In this document: piece after piece, positions 32,300 through 44,487 of the stretch | Layout of the letters: each line of letters starts with the position of its first letter | Position numbering within the stretch: the stretch's first letter is position 1 | From: Pocillopora verrucosa | Lineage: Eukaryota > Cnidaria > Anthozoa > Scleractinia > Pocilloporidae | DNA: 64,000 bases | Reading direction: 5' to 3' | Assembly (NCBI RefSeq): GCF_036669915.1 | Contig: NC_089312.1 | Span: forward strand, 31,753,830-31,817,829 | Position numbers and translations under genes: made by a program | The notes under the pieces: generated by a model | What the model was told of the DNA's origin: nothing | Seen by the model: only the letters and a program-made list of their open reading frames with translations | The model's database searches: none

Positions 32300-34680
32300 A
32301 AATTCAGTAAATGAACCGATAAAAAAAAAAAATCAGGCACCGATCAGATTAAAAAATCTAACCAGGAATTGGTTCTTACTTGCAAGGGATGTGGCCTTCC
32401 AAATGTGCTACAGAAATTTCTTGCAGATTCAGCGAGTTCTCGGGCACTGCCTCTAGGTAGATCGAAGGATCTTACACTCTGTCCGAGCAGAGTGCATTCT
32501 AACTTTTTATAAGCATGCCCCGTACCTGGTATCAAGAGTACGGACATGACATTCGCAAATGGTCCGGATGCGTTGCAAGCTGTCGTATCAAGTGTAGGTC
32601 ATCATTTCTCCGCACGCAAGGCTTTTTCAATTGTTTTATATCTGCCGTATTTTCCTTTGGGGTTTGGCGTTGACATATTTCCCTGCACGCAAACAACCTT
32701 AAGTTAGTAAATACTAATTTGACAAAATGTCCAATTGTACTTAAATAAGTTGATCGAATTGATTTTGAATTTTCCCTAATGAACTTATGTTTGCCTTTTC
32801 GATTAAGAAGTCTTGGTCTCTTAGGTGGAAAACGAGCGGGTTGATTGAAATGGCCAACTCTTGTTCGAGGAGGTCTATCTGCATTGACCCGCGTGACGAT
32901 CATGTCAGACAGAATAAGTATGTCTGTAGATTTATTTCAGGTGAACTAGCCTGTAGAGTCAATGTTGCTAAGGATCGGAAATTTCTAACAATCTTCTTCT
33001 GGATACTGTTGCCCGAATTATAAGCATCTTGCTCATAAGAACTATCAATGTGCATGTGTTAATGGTAAGTTACGCATTCATTGCAAGCGTTTATGTCGGA
33101 TTAAACTATTTAAAGACAAAAACGAGACTATAACGACAACGAAAGTTTTATGGTTGCTAAAGTTCTTGCATATATATGAGTTAAGTTCCTTCCATAATGC
33201 GTCAGATCTAATGATCACGAAATTTTAAGTTAATTTGTCGTGTATACTTCAAGTTGAGGATGTCATCACCTGCTTGATTATACCGATAAGAACACAAGCA
33301 TCACGTTTCTTCTCCAATGAAAGACGGAGCATCAGTTTCCTCCGCATGCAAAGCTCCCTCAATTTTTGTTAGCATGTTTGTTTTCTTTCGTTTAGTATTG
33401 TTTCGTTTTTCTTTTCTTTTTTCATTCATTTTTTTTTTAATTCCTTATCGAGGGAAGTCTGTTATGGATTTAGTATTCCTATTGACTAAAGAGATTATGT
33501 GATATTACTTTATTTTTTTTTTTTGTTTCGTTGTTTATCAACGGACATTAGTGAGGTATTTGATATTCCTATCTAAATTAAAGTATACAAGAAAAGCTTG
33601 AAGTAAGGGTTGTTTCTTCTCTTTCAGAATCCTCTTTTGCTCTAGCTTATATAGGTATTGAAATGCATATTTTTATGTCCCTTTGCAGTTGGAGGGTCAC
33701 CAACCTCAATTCACGCAAGGCTCCTTCAATAATGTGATTTTTCATAAGCGGATATGCATTAAGGATGTAGTACTCCTATGAAACATGATCTATCTATCCC
33801 CATTTAGCTTCCTAGTTTGAAAGTCACGAAATTTTTCGCACGCAAGGTATTCTAGAGCTTTTGAAATACTAATTGTATCGTTCTTACATTAGTTTAATAT
33901 ATCAAATAGATTAACGGCAGTTACACTCAAGGACTGTCGTTTGGAAAATAAAGACTGCAGCAAATATCGGCTCACATTTAAGACCGCGGAGGAGGTTTTG
34001 TGGAAGCCATTTCTTTCCTGGCTGATGAAAACCTCACCGTTTCACTCATCGGCTCTACGTATGTTTATTTTTGTCGGAAGACAGTGCTTCCGGTATTTCA
34101 TTTAACTCGTTTTGATTGGTTACCTGCCCATTTCCGGAAATGCTGTAACGCGCAACTAAACAGGGGGTCATTTACTTTTCCACAACCTCCTTAGGCTTCT
34201 TCTCGTCCTTCCCCCGCCCCTTACCCCCACCGTCCACTCTAACTCCAAATCAAACATGGCCGGTGGGATGAACGATCACGAGCTCATAACGTCAGCTCGC
34301 CCTCATAGGACGCCGGCACTGCAGGCTACGGGAACGAAGTCGAAGAACCTTCTAGAATTTGATAACATGTGGCTTTGCAACACAGTTCAGTGATAGTAGC
34401 GCCCATTTACTATCTCGAGGGCAAAGGCCCCATTCTTGTCATAGCCTGAATTTTTTAGGCCTTTTTTTTTTCTTTCTCGACTTTCCAATTGCAGATCATC
34501 TGCGAGAACAATATATTTACTTGTGCTCCATTCGCAGGACAAAACATCATCCATGTTATACTACATGCCGTTTGGCTAAATTAAACCAGGAAACAGCATA
34601 AAGGAAATCGATACAGACATAATTAAAGCAGTATTGCTGTTAATTTGATGATGACGACGATTAATAAAAGAAGCAGATCA
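32300..34680. other. Repeat-bearing intergenic region
   Basis: Contains degenerate copies of a (C)GCACGCAAGGCTCCTTCAAT motif near 32615, 32683, 33345, 33710 and 33838. A 45-codon ATG frame at 34256-34393 with good start context (AACATGGCC) lies in a GC-richer stretch but has no recognised domain. No gene is supported. Confidence 0.35.
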
Positions 34681-34694
34681 CCTTATCTAACAAA

Positions 34695-34895
34695 TTTCTC
34701 AGGCTCAACTGATACGTAGCCGTCACTAACTCCGTACCAATCATACCCAGCGTGGACAGAATTTTTTAGCAGTCACTCCAAAATCTACTTGAGGTCCGTT
34801 TTCTATCTTAATTCGCCTAAGACGGTGTATCTTGTCCAGTCCGAGCCAAAGTTCGCCGCTGAGGAAATTACCGAAGCCATGTTTGTAGTCAGTTC
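34695..34895 (-). pseudogene. Broken FReD domain fragment
   Basis: The minus strand reads DYKHGFGNFLSGELWLGLDK, then VDFGVTAKK, a frameshift in an A-run near 34766, and SVHAGYDWYGVSDG. This is the middle of a fibrinogen-related domain, closest to gene B by its YDW/YEWFG stretch. There is no upstream half, no signal exon and no C-terminal exon nearby. It is a dead copy. Confidence 0.8.
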
Positions 34896-34899
34896 ATTC

Positions 34900-36090
34900 T
34901 CACTGTCAACCCAATCAAATTATATTGATAATCATATTATGGCGCATCAATCTGACTGATACTGTCGTTAAACGATTTTATTAACAATAAGTTGTCATCG
35001 CCAGAAAAGTGGATCCAAAATGGGTGCCAAATGAGCTATTAATCTTCTGACCGCATCGAGACATGTCTGACCATCAAAACCGGGCAGAGTTCCAAACAAA
35101 AAATAAACAAATTTTGCCCCAAAACATTCTAATATTACTCTTTATCGAATGGATATATGTAAGGTTTGTTACGCTTACATATGAGTAGAAAACAGAAAAT
35201 TTAAGTCGCATCTGCCCAGATCCTTGACTCATTAAAATACAATGCGGCTTCGCAAAAAGGAAACTAAACAAAATTCGCAAAGCTGAACCGAAGTTTGTTT
35301 GTTTCATGCCAAGAAAAGCATTGAAAAAACATCGGAAATGTATGATCATAACTAGGCAGCTTGTACATTCGAAGAAAATGTCGCTCCACGGAAAATTTAA
35401 CAACTCTTATCTAAAAAAATTTTCGCTAATAATAGAATGATCGATACTAAGCCCAAAGACATCTAAGTGACTCGTGTCACATTTTATGTGCGCGTTCTGA
35501 TTCTACTTTTCTGGCGATGAGTTACGAAATGAGCGATGTTCCTTTCATTGTGTTTCATTGATTTCTGGGGATTTCATTATCGGAGATCTCGCCTTTAACC
35601 ACAAAGTACACATTTAGTATAATTACGCGAGTGGGTGTGTGTTCTTTCGTCGCAAAGAACATTTACCTGCAACGTACAAATTCTGATGTTAAGTCCAGCT
35701 GATGCAATCCGGATTGTGGTTTACGGAGATAAGTTACGGAAACGCCCAGAAAAAGGCACAGCAGCATCCTAATTAAGGGAAGAGAAGGGATAAAACGTAC
35801 AATTGAGCCGCGAGGTTACATGGAAAGTAAGTAGAAAATTATTTTTTAAACTCAAGCTAAACGTATTACTCTTAATGGTTTTCTTTTATATTCTGTTGCC
35901 CGAATCATGCGCATCTAGCTTGACCAAAGACTTTTTGAGCAATGTACATGCCAGCGGTAATTTCCTATTCCGTCTGCAACCTTGTGTACTTATACTTACT
36001 TAAACCATGTTAAGACAAAAACGAAACTAAAAAGATTAAGATATTTTTAGGAATTCTAAAGTTCGTGCATATCTAAAGTTTAATTAATAA
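34900..36090. other. Non-coding stretch, nothing firm
   Basis: The open frames here show no domain. Sequence near 35870-35960 (TCTGTTGCCCGAATCATGCGCATCT) resembles 33003-33030, a short dispersed repeat. Confidence 0.35.
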
Positions 36091-36182
36091 GATGGGTTCA
36101 AATCCCTTACAGGCCTGAATTTTTTCAGGCCATGTTTTCTCGACTGCTTAAGTAGTGTTCAGTACTTCGAAGATCGCTTCCA
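36091..36182 (+). repeat. SINE 3' part
   Basis: GGGTTCAAATCCC (B-box) is followed by CAGGCCTGAATTTTTTCAGGCC, TTAAGTAGTGTTCA and AAGATCGCTT, the same order as the minus-strand copy at 8830-8985. The A-box half is missing. Confidence 0.65.
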
Positions 36183-36199
36183 AGTTCATTTCTAAGACC

Positions 36200-37340
36200 G
36201 CAGTACGCATATATGATTTCATATATTTACAGTCATTTAACAGACGGAGTTTTACTGTAGGACCAGACAGTTTATGAAATGTATATACCCTACGCATATA
36301 AAATACTAGACTGTTATATCAAAGGTATTCGATGGATACACTGAAACAACGTTCTCGGAATCAGGAACAAATTACAAACACTAATGAAATATAGAGACGA
36401 TCAAAACTGTTTATGGTGTGGGTGAGATGGAAACAAAACTTTCTCAGAAGCTGGAAAATAACTTTTTGCTTGCTTCCTTGCTTCGCGATTCCTGCGATAT
36501 CGGTTTTTCAAGTGAAATTTAACGTGGAATTCACCCGTCAAGCATGGAGTTTTTCTTGCATCACGTAACTGAATAAAAAGAAGAAGAAAATAGTATTAAT
36601 ATTGTTTGTTTTCATCCTGAGCGCGTGCCCCAGAAAGCCATTTCAAAGTCAACTGTCAGAACTGTTATTGCGTTAGCGAATAGGAAGCAAAGTAAGTCGT
36701 ACACGTTTGAATCTTCGAAAAATTTATTTTTACCTTGTGATTGTTTTGACATTTTTTTTTCAAATTTTTTTTAACAAGCTTCACACTATCTTGAAGATAA
36801 TAGTAGTATTTCACTGAATTTATAAGCCGTTTATCTTTAACATCTTTTTTCAAATTTCCAAATCCTTTGCTCGAGAAGGAAAATAATTTACTTCTTTTAC
36901 CTCTTTGGTGGCATATTGAAAGAAATGAAGTGTCCAAGCGAAAGTGCTGAAAGTTGAACATCGCGACTAAAGGTATTTATTTCTTCCTCTGTGTATAGGA
37001 CAATCGACCCAGGCACTTCTTCCGTTGTCGCTTCTTCGTCTTGTTTAGTTAAACTTTTGCTTGCCATTTTCTGGCCTCGGCGTGTTCACAGGATTTTCTC
37101 GCTTTCTCGATGTCGCAGGCGAAAGAGGTTTTTATGCTTCTCCAATGATTTTTAGTTCATATCAAAACAGGGAGGAACCTCTGGCTCACTTTGAAAAACG
37201 CTTTTGTTTGTCATTTACTAAAATGTAAATTGCCTGTACCCAGTTTAGACCTCTCAGTTATCGGTGTCTTTATTCATTTTAATAGAGGTTACTGCAATGT
37301 GGGAGTAAGGTGAGGTTTTTTTTTTTTGTTTTTTTTTGAG
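36200..37340. other. Non-coding stretch, nothing recognised
   Basis: AT-rich, no coding exon seen. A poly-T run (37317-37337) marks the right edge. Confidence 0.35.
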
Positions 37341-37357
37341 AGAATTTGACTGCGTTT

Positions 37358-37628
37358 TTACTTACTACGAGCGATCGTAAATATTCCTATACAAGCTCTT
37401 ATAATTTCGCCACGACTGTTATTTCGCAAGATGATCATCTCAAAGCTGGAGCTTGGGCTGCCTGTGGTCTTATCCTGAAAATTATACAACTGAATGTAAT
37501 TGATCCATCTCCTGGGAAATGGCTCGTCACTATATACCTCGGCCACACTATACACGTCATGGTAAGAGCTGCCACAATAGCTAGTGTGCAGTTTGGTGGG
37601 CTGGACGAGTTATCAGTTTCAGGTATAA
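37358..37628 (-). pseudogene. Broken copy of the six-cysteine Ig exon
   Basis: After a TTTCCTCCAG acceptor the minus strand reads VIPETDNSSSPPNCTL and ALTMTCIVWPRY, then shifts frame into PFPRRWINYIQLYNFQD, and shifts again near the expected NYTC motif. These match the Ig exons of genes D, E and F in order. The frameshifts and missing cysteines mark it as a pseudogene. No signal-peptide exon was found upstream. Confidence 0.75.
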
Positions 37629-37699
37629 CTGGAGGAAAGAAAAAGCAAATCAGATGCACGAAACAATTTCTTTTTCAAAAACAAGGCTAAAAGCGCACT

Positions 37700-39190
37700 T
37701 TCGATCGGTCGATACGACGTTGAGTAAAAAAAAAAGGAAAACTCGTCATTCAAACAATACCGGATTTATTCATAAACTGTTGCCAATTAGTCATTGCGCT
37801 TTTTTCAAATTATGTACCACTTCCTGTTTTAAAATGTAGTGTGAAATCAATGCTCGTTGTGAGACTTTAAAATAAGCTCGGATATCACGTACAATATGAG
37901 TTCATATTAACGTCATCGCTCTTTATTCATACAAGCCGGTCTAGCATGACAAATGGCACAATGAAGTCTTTTCATCGAATTTCATTTAACTCACAGGAGA
38001 CGATCAGAGGAGAAATTATTTAACTTCGCAACATACGCACCAAGTAAGAGGTCAAAATAATATGTGATTCTCGACTTTCACAACCGTACTCTGCTTCTAC
38101 TCTACTCTGTACGTACTCTGCTTCTTGCCAATTACAGCGGGGACAGTGGTGATTCGACACTTAAATCTTTAAAAATTCAGACGAAAGTGTCATGAAGGAC
38201 GTGGGATAGAATAAGAATCTATTTGAAATTACGAGACAGAATCATCACCGAAGTCGATAGACATAAAAGTGAGTGATATGTGTCAGATTCTAAGCTTTAC
38301 CCTCTTTTACCCTCCGGGTAGGACTAAATTCGTTGTTTAAAGGATACTCCCGATAAATATTTGTAAATGAGGTAACGCAAACTGGCAAACACGGAAAAAC
38401 TATTGAATTAATGACAACATACTGGTCAATAATATCAAGACGTGCTAGTCTAGAACTTCCTTTAAAGCGGAATGCGGAGCATGTAAGATTAAAAAAGAAT
38501 TAAAGTCTTTTTAAAATTGCGATGGTCAGAATCATTACCGACAGACCGGTAGATTTCTAACAATGATTGATCTGGGCTAGGTTTAAACCTGGAACCTCTT
38601 TGTTCATTACAGCGCTTTTTTTCGTTAAAGCCTTGTAATTAGAATCCCCTATGTAATGGAACACATGGCTATATCCACGTACAAGAACCTTTTCATCATA
38701 TCATCATTGACAGACACTTTCCTATATTTTTTACCAAAGCTGGAGTCAATAAGACTGTTTTAAAAAAAGCTGAACCGTGTATCTTTAGAGACTGCAATAG
38801 ACAAAGTTCTCATCGTACGATATCTTCCAAGAACAGATAGTTACAGTTTGGGCGGGGAACTTGCATGAAGCACTTAAACGTTGTAACTACTTTTAGTCGC
38901 AAACTGAATGGAGTTCAACGTATCAATTCCACGCCGTTGACACGAAACAGACGTCACGTCGATGTGCGACAAAAACAGATAGAAAAAAAAACACAAAAAA
39001 GGAACTCACTCTTGGGATTTCTGAAACATCAGTGAGCTTTACGTGGTATCCTCAACAAAGGCTTTAACGCAAGACAGCTTCTTGATTAATATACTTGCGT
39101 AGTGAGAGACCACTGTAAAGCAGGTGCAAAATACAAAGCAACGAAACAACTACAGATAAAAAATTTCCGTTTATGAGTAATTTTTTGAAT
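37700..39190. other. Non-coding stretch, nothing recognised
   Basis: No exon-like frame, palindrome or tandem array was recognised. Confidence 0.35.
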
Positions 39191-39199
39191 GACAAACAT

Positions 39200-39620
39200 C
39201 GTTCCCGGAAGTCCAAAAGTGCCCTAGCTACGCTAAGGAATAAATTGGGGCATTTTTAAGGTAAAACGTAATGTTTTCGAATCTGATGTCGGTAGCGCTT
39301 ATTAGTAAGACTCCTAAAGTTCCCATTCGAGGAATGTTGTTTTTAATAATTATCTTTGATAATAAGGAAACCTTTTACGTTATTTTAGAACACGATTATA
39401 CTTGACCGTTTCCCACGAATATAGACAGGAAAACCTCTTTAGTTATTTTCTTTTTAAACATAAGTTATTTATTGCTGCTTAATTATTTTCACCGTTTTCG
39501 TCCCGGAAGTCCAAAGGTACCCTCGAGACGCTAAGGAATAAATTGAAGCATTTTTGTGGTAAAACGTAATGTTTTCGAATCTGATTTCGGTACTACTTAC
39601 AAATAAGATTTCTGAAGAAG
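39200..39620. repeat. Direct repeat of ~120 bp, copies 300 bp apart
   Basis: 39200-39320 and 39499-39620 share TCCCGGAAGTCCAAA, GCTAAGGAATAAATTG and GGTAAAACGTAATGTTTTCG, then GAATCTGAT.TCGGTA. They lie 500-900 bp upstream of FReD gene C. Confidence 0.75.
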
Positions 39621-39986
39621 TTTTTGTGTGAAAATTTTATTCTATGAAAAGAAATCGACGCTGTTTGGTAAACGTGCGAATGAACAAAGTTGATGAAATA
39701 GTCTTAGGAATTGTTTTCGCTCGTCCTCAAATCTAGAAAAAAGAAAAGGAAACGATTTAGTATGTTGGAAAGAAGTTTAAATATCCGGCAGCAATTGTTC
39801 ATGAAGGAAACTGGGTGGCTTTTTGTCCTCCTCCACGCTATCCGGATGACGTTTCTGAGTTTCGGTCACTAAAAAAGATCCTTGAAATCGTAATTTAGGT
39901 GCTATAAATTGTCCCGGGCGTTATACGAAAATAGTTCGCTTACACTAAACTAAAAAAATTTCCCGTCCAGGAGGACGAAAGCTTTG

Positions 39987-39994
39987 TATAAAAG
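39987..39994 (+). promoter_or_regulatory. TATA box of FReD gene C
   Basis: TATAAAAG about 95 nt upstream of the ATG at 40089. The spacing is similar to that of gene A. Confidence 0.6.
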
Positions 39995-40088
39995 CACTCG
40001 GCTGCTGCAATTTTTACATCATATCTTCGCGGTGTACATATCGATTCTCTCAGAATATCAAGTGTAAACTGAATCTTATTTTCGCACA

Positions 40089-42185
40089 ATGTTTTACTTT
40101 TCACCGAGTTCTCTTTGCAGTGTGCTGCTTATAGCGTGGATTTCTTCAAGTCAGACCTTGGCTCAAAGTTTCAAAGGTAAGTGCCTTACAGCACTTGAAG
40201 TTGACAGGATGGTTTATATTTTTGTGTTTAGCGTGTAAGACTCTCTGCAATATTTTATATCACAAACCCCTATATTAAGTTTGTTTTTACGTTTGAAATT
40301 CATTTTTCCTTTTTTTTCAGTTATTCAGCCACAAATGTTCTAGAATTGTTTTCTTTTTCGTCTCACCAACACCGTTTGCTCAACAGCTAATTGCGCTGAA
40401 CTGTACGTGACTGGCCAAAATACCAGCGGTATCTACAAAATTGACCCTGATGGTTTAGGTGCCTTTGATGTGTATTGTAACCAGACAGCGGCTGCTGGAG
40501 GATGGACAGTGATCCAGAGAAGACTGGACGGCTCTGTCAATTTTCATCGTAGCTGGTGTGACTACAAGCAAGGTTTCGGTGATTTGAGTGGCGAGTTTTG
40601 GCTAGGACTGGACAAAATAAACCGTCTTACTAGGAACACAACGAACCGGCTTCGAGTAGATCTGGAATATAATCTCAATAGCATTATTCATCGTCCTCAC
40701 GCCGAGTACGACTTGTTTCGCGTTGAATCGGAATTGGAAAATTATGCTTTGATTATTGGAGGGATGCCCGAATGTAAGTTATTCGTTAGTTCATAATTAC
40801 TATGATTAATAGAAAACGAAATATCTAAAACAATTCATTAGCTTGATGTTTTGCATTGAAAAATATCCTCGACGAATTTTTATCGGAGTGCTACGCCACA
40901 GAAATGAGGAAATATTTCAAAGTAGTCTTGCACTTAGGGTTACTGTCAACATAATCTGATCGAAATTTTCAACTCCTTTTTTTTGTTTCTGTTTTTGTTT
41001 TGTTTTGTTTTATTTGTTTCTTCGTTTTTTTCAGGTTTTCTCTATTGTTATAGAAAGTATCTAAATTTGATATATTGAACAGTTATTTACAAAATCTTTC
41101 GTACGAATTTCAATGACCTTCTTTGTTTTATGATTCCCCATGAGTGTTAGGTTGCTTTTCAACAAATGGCGGGATGACCGCGTTGACATGCGGTTTAATG
41201 AAATATAATACAATTGTATTATCGGAATCTGAAAACTCGAGATTTTTTTAAACCGAGTAATCTCTACCTAAACGAATAAACAGGGTTTGTAGTTTTGTCG
41301 GATTTTTATTAAAGTTGATCGAATGTTTGTCAGATATTGACACGCAAAAGGGTGTGAGGCTTTACAAAATTCAAAATATTTTTCCTATGGCATCCCAGTG
41401 CGTGACGACAACCAAAATATTCTGTTTTGCCATTTAAAAAAAGATTTTCTCGGGAACCGATATGGAAATCAAAAAAGCCTCATACCCTTTTTGACCTATT
41501 TTGTTTTGATATCCACGGTGAAGCTGGTAATTCATTCAAGAAAACAACTTCAATTTTGTTTTAAAAGGCTCGCTTACTTCAGGAGACTTAGAAAATATTT
41601 TGTTTGCATTTGTCTTTGCGAGACAAATTCATAACGTTTTTATTTGAATTTCCGCTATGACAAGGCGTAAAAACGAAGGAAGAGGTTCAGGGCCGCTGAA
41701 TGAATAACCACTAATATTGAAATCAACACCAAAAAGAACAACTTGTAATCTTGCGAAATTAACCTCTGGCGACTAAAGATCCACTCTGCATATGGCGGAA
41801 ACTACTGATAATTTTACTGGCTGTCCGCGTCATACGTTTTAAGGTAGCCCTGTATGACTGCATTAAGAAAGACAGTTTCAGAATAATTACCCTTTGGTCC
41901 TATTAATATTGTTGTTTTTCCTCTTTTTCTAACGGAAATGCAGATGATTCTTTAGATAGAAATAACAAGGCTCCATTTTCAACAGTGGATAAAGACGTTT
42001 CCAAACAAAATTGCGCTCGTGACTTCGGGGCTTGGTGGTATCCTACAGATAATACCTGCGGTAACTCGAGCCTGAATGGTAGATACAAACAGAAAAACGC
42101 TCTAAGGTGGGAAATATGGGAAAGCCATGAACCTGACTTATCCGCAACAAAATCTGAGATGAAAATCAAACCAGTTTGCGTATGA
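40089..42185 (+). CDS. Secreted fibrinogen-related (FReD) protein C, 238 aa
   Basis: Three exons: 40089-40176 (signal peptide, SSLCSVLLIAWISSSQTLA), 40387-40773 (387 nt, the same length as in gene A) and 41944-42185. Both introns are in phase 1 with GTAAGT donors and CAACAG and AATGCAG acceptors. The total of 717 nt gives 238 residues. The FReD shows NCAELYVTG, GIYKIDPDG, AFDVYCNQT, GGWTVIQRRLDGSVNF, GEFWLGLDKINRL, HAEYDLFRV, NCARDFGAWWY, SSLNGRY and SEMKIKPVCV at the end. It is the closest relative of gene A and lies in inverted orientation, about 20 kb away. The calcium loop is reduced (TVDKDVS in place of DxDND). The likely role is a soluble lectin-like recognition protein, by family. AATAAA at 42522 would end the transcript. 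Confidence 0.88.
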
Positions 42186-42521
42186 ACATAATTTTATTTA
42201 ACATGTATTATTTGGTAGATAAGGTGACATTGAAATTTAATGACAATGGACGAGCTGATTCTTCTGGGCCCGAGCGTAGCGTTTGAAATTTTATTTATTG
42301 TGTTAGGGAACAGGCTAAAACCTTTATATTTTACGATCACTTCGATCGGCGTGTTTGTTATTGCCATTGAGAGGCGAGTCTTTTTCAACATGTTGAAGCT
42401 TATCAAGTCGGAAAACCCCGAGATACACTTCTACACTTGTCGAGTCTTCCAATGTAAAGCATCACCATAGACTCGTCTTTGTTATTTCCTTTCTTTTTCA
42501 TCATTCTGGTATTGTGCTATG

Positions 42522-42527
42522 AATAAA
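42522..42527 (+). terminator. Polyadenylation signal AATAAA of FReD gene C
   Basis: First AATAAA after the TGA stop, about 337 nt downstream. No other plus-strand AATAAA lies between the stop and this one. Confidence 0.45.
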
Positions 42528-42708
42528 ACGCTAATGAGCACGTTTTACTTACATGCGTGTAATAGGTGAGACCGCACTGGTTAACAAGTTACCAATTAAA
42601 GCATTGGTTTCAAAGAGTTTATGAGCATGAGTATTTGAATATCACGTCCTACGGCAAGTTTCAAGTTTCAAGTTTCAAGTTGATCGTTGAATTCGTGACG
42701 CTATGTTA

Positions 42709-43270
42709 CGGTGGCCCATAAGTGCACTCCAAATTCCAAACTAAACTCCCAATTCTAAACCTCACAGAGAATTCTTGAACCTCACTCCGAGTTCTTGAAC
42801 CTCACTCCCAATTCTTGAACCTCACTTCCAATTCTTGAACCTCACTCCGAATTCTTAAACTTCACTCCGAATTCTAAAAACACACTCCGAATTCTAAAAA
42901 CACACTCCGAATTCTAAAAACACACTCCGAATTCTAAAAACACACTCCGAATTCTAAAAACACACTCCGAATTCTAAAAACACACTCCGAATTCTAAAAA
43001 CACACTCCGAATTCTAAAAACACACTCCGAATTCTAAAAACACACTCCGAATTCTAAAAACACACTCCGAATTCTAAAAACACACTCCGAATTCTAAAAA
43101 CACACTCCGAATTCTGAAGTTCAATAATTCGGAGTGAGTTTTTAGAATTCGGAGTGAAGTTTAAGAATTCGGAGTAAGGTTCAAGAATTCAGAGTGAAGT
43201 TTAAGAATTCGGTGTGAGGTTAAGAACGGGGAGTGAAGTTTGGAATTCGGAGTGCACTTGTGGGCCACCG
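42709..43270. mobile_element. Palindromic TA-flanked element built of 20-bp units
   Basis: The ends are CGGTGGCCCATAAGTGCACTCC and its complement ending GGGCCACCG, with TA at both outer borders (42707-42708 and 43271-43272), the target-site pattern of Tc1/mariner-type elements. The left arm is a series of 20-bp units of the CTCACTCCGAATTCTTGAAC type. The core has 11 perfect CACACTCCGAATTCTAAAAA units (42881-43100) plus a partial one. The right arm holds the same units inverted. There is no coding content. Confidence 0.8.
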
Positions 43271-43274
43271 TATT

Positions 43275-44480
43275 CTCTCGCTAAAAAAAAATTCACTTTT
43301 ATTTTCTTGATAAAAAAAATCAATTTATGTTGCTTGGCTTGCTGATTCGCAAGTTAAACTTCCATATAGGGTCGGGCATGATTTTCGCCATTGTTTCCAG
43401 AAGAGGAACCGGAGCGAAGGCTCGAACGATATTTAATGACCGACTTAGCATAGGAATGTTTCAGCATTAAGTCAGCAAGAATAAATACATCATAGGCTCG
43501 GCTCATCATCTTCCGTTGCATTGACAAGGACATAGTATCACATAAAATGTTGATAACATGAGGCGCGCGGGGAAGAATTCAAGGAACTCAAACATTTTCC
43601 GTAAAATCTTTGGCATCTAGACGCGAGACTGAGAAAAAATGATTAGAAGTAATCCTTACATTACGGGAAAAAAATACGCGAAAATGATTGTAAGGAAAGT
43701 AGTCTAAAGTGATTAAGTGTCAAATCCTAACATCATTGACCATTTATCTGTGCTTTAGGGGCTGAAGTCTAGAATGAAATAATTTTGCAGAATACAGGAT
43801 GATGTCGCCCTTATCATGGTTGTTACTAAAGACTAAACGTTTTCCCCTTTATTTTCTTATTTTAGCTGATAATAATGTGGGATGTCTTTGAGGCAGACCC
43901 CGTAGGAATCCGGCTGGGTTTGTTTTTCATGGTAGTCACAAATTGCAAAATGGACCAGTGAGATTTCAAAGGGTGCCGTTGTTTACTTCAAGTCTCGGTA
44001 AAATCCACGCTTGACATACGAAGAGATCCTACATTTTTAATAAACCTTTTTTGGGCTTTTGTAGATATAACTCAGTCACTTTTTTGCAAGTTTCGGTCAA
44101 CTGTGAACATCACTCAGTCAGAGTATGTCATAAATAAACAGTACTGCGTAACTTTCCGTTATTGGAATATCACCTGGTTTGATATGGGGACTTACACGGT
44201 CACGAACTGTCATCTGTACGCACATTTTTCATTCAGCCGTAAAAATAATTGGTACATATTTTATATTTGCTAAAATGTGGACACCACTCCAGTAACTAGT
44301 TTTATTACATGGCCGGATTAATCTGAGCCCTCTAATTGGTTATCACTCGGTCCGTATTTGCCCTACGGACTGTTTCCAAGGAAACGGTCATAAGCCGTGT
44401 ATTTTTGGTCATGAAAGTTAACAAACCACTTAAATCCAAAATTCTTTAGTGCGGCCCTCGCGCTCGGTTAGTAAGAAGTT
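43275..44480. other. Non-coding stretch, nothing recognised
   Basis: No exon-like frame, repeat or RNA gene was recognised. Confidence 0.35.
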
Positions 44481-44487
44481 ACTCTTC

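Noticed and set aside
42881..43100. Perfect 20-bp repeats that might look like a CRISPR array
   Set aside because: The units are contiguous without unique spacers and lie in a TA-flanked palindromic element in a eukaryotic genome.
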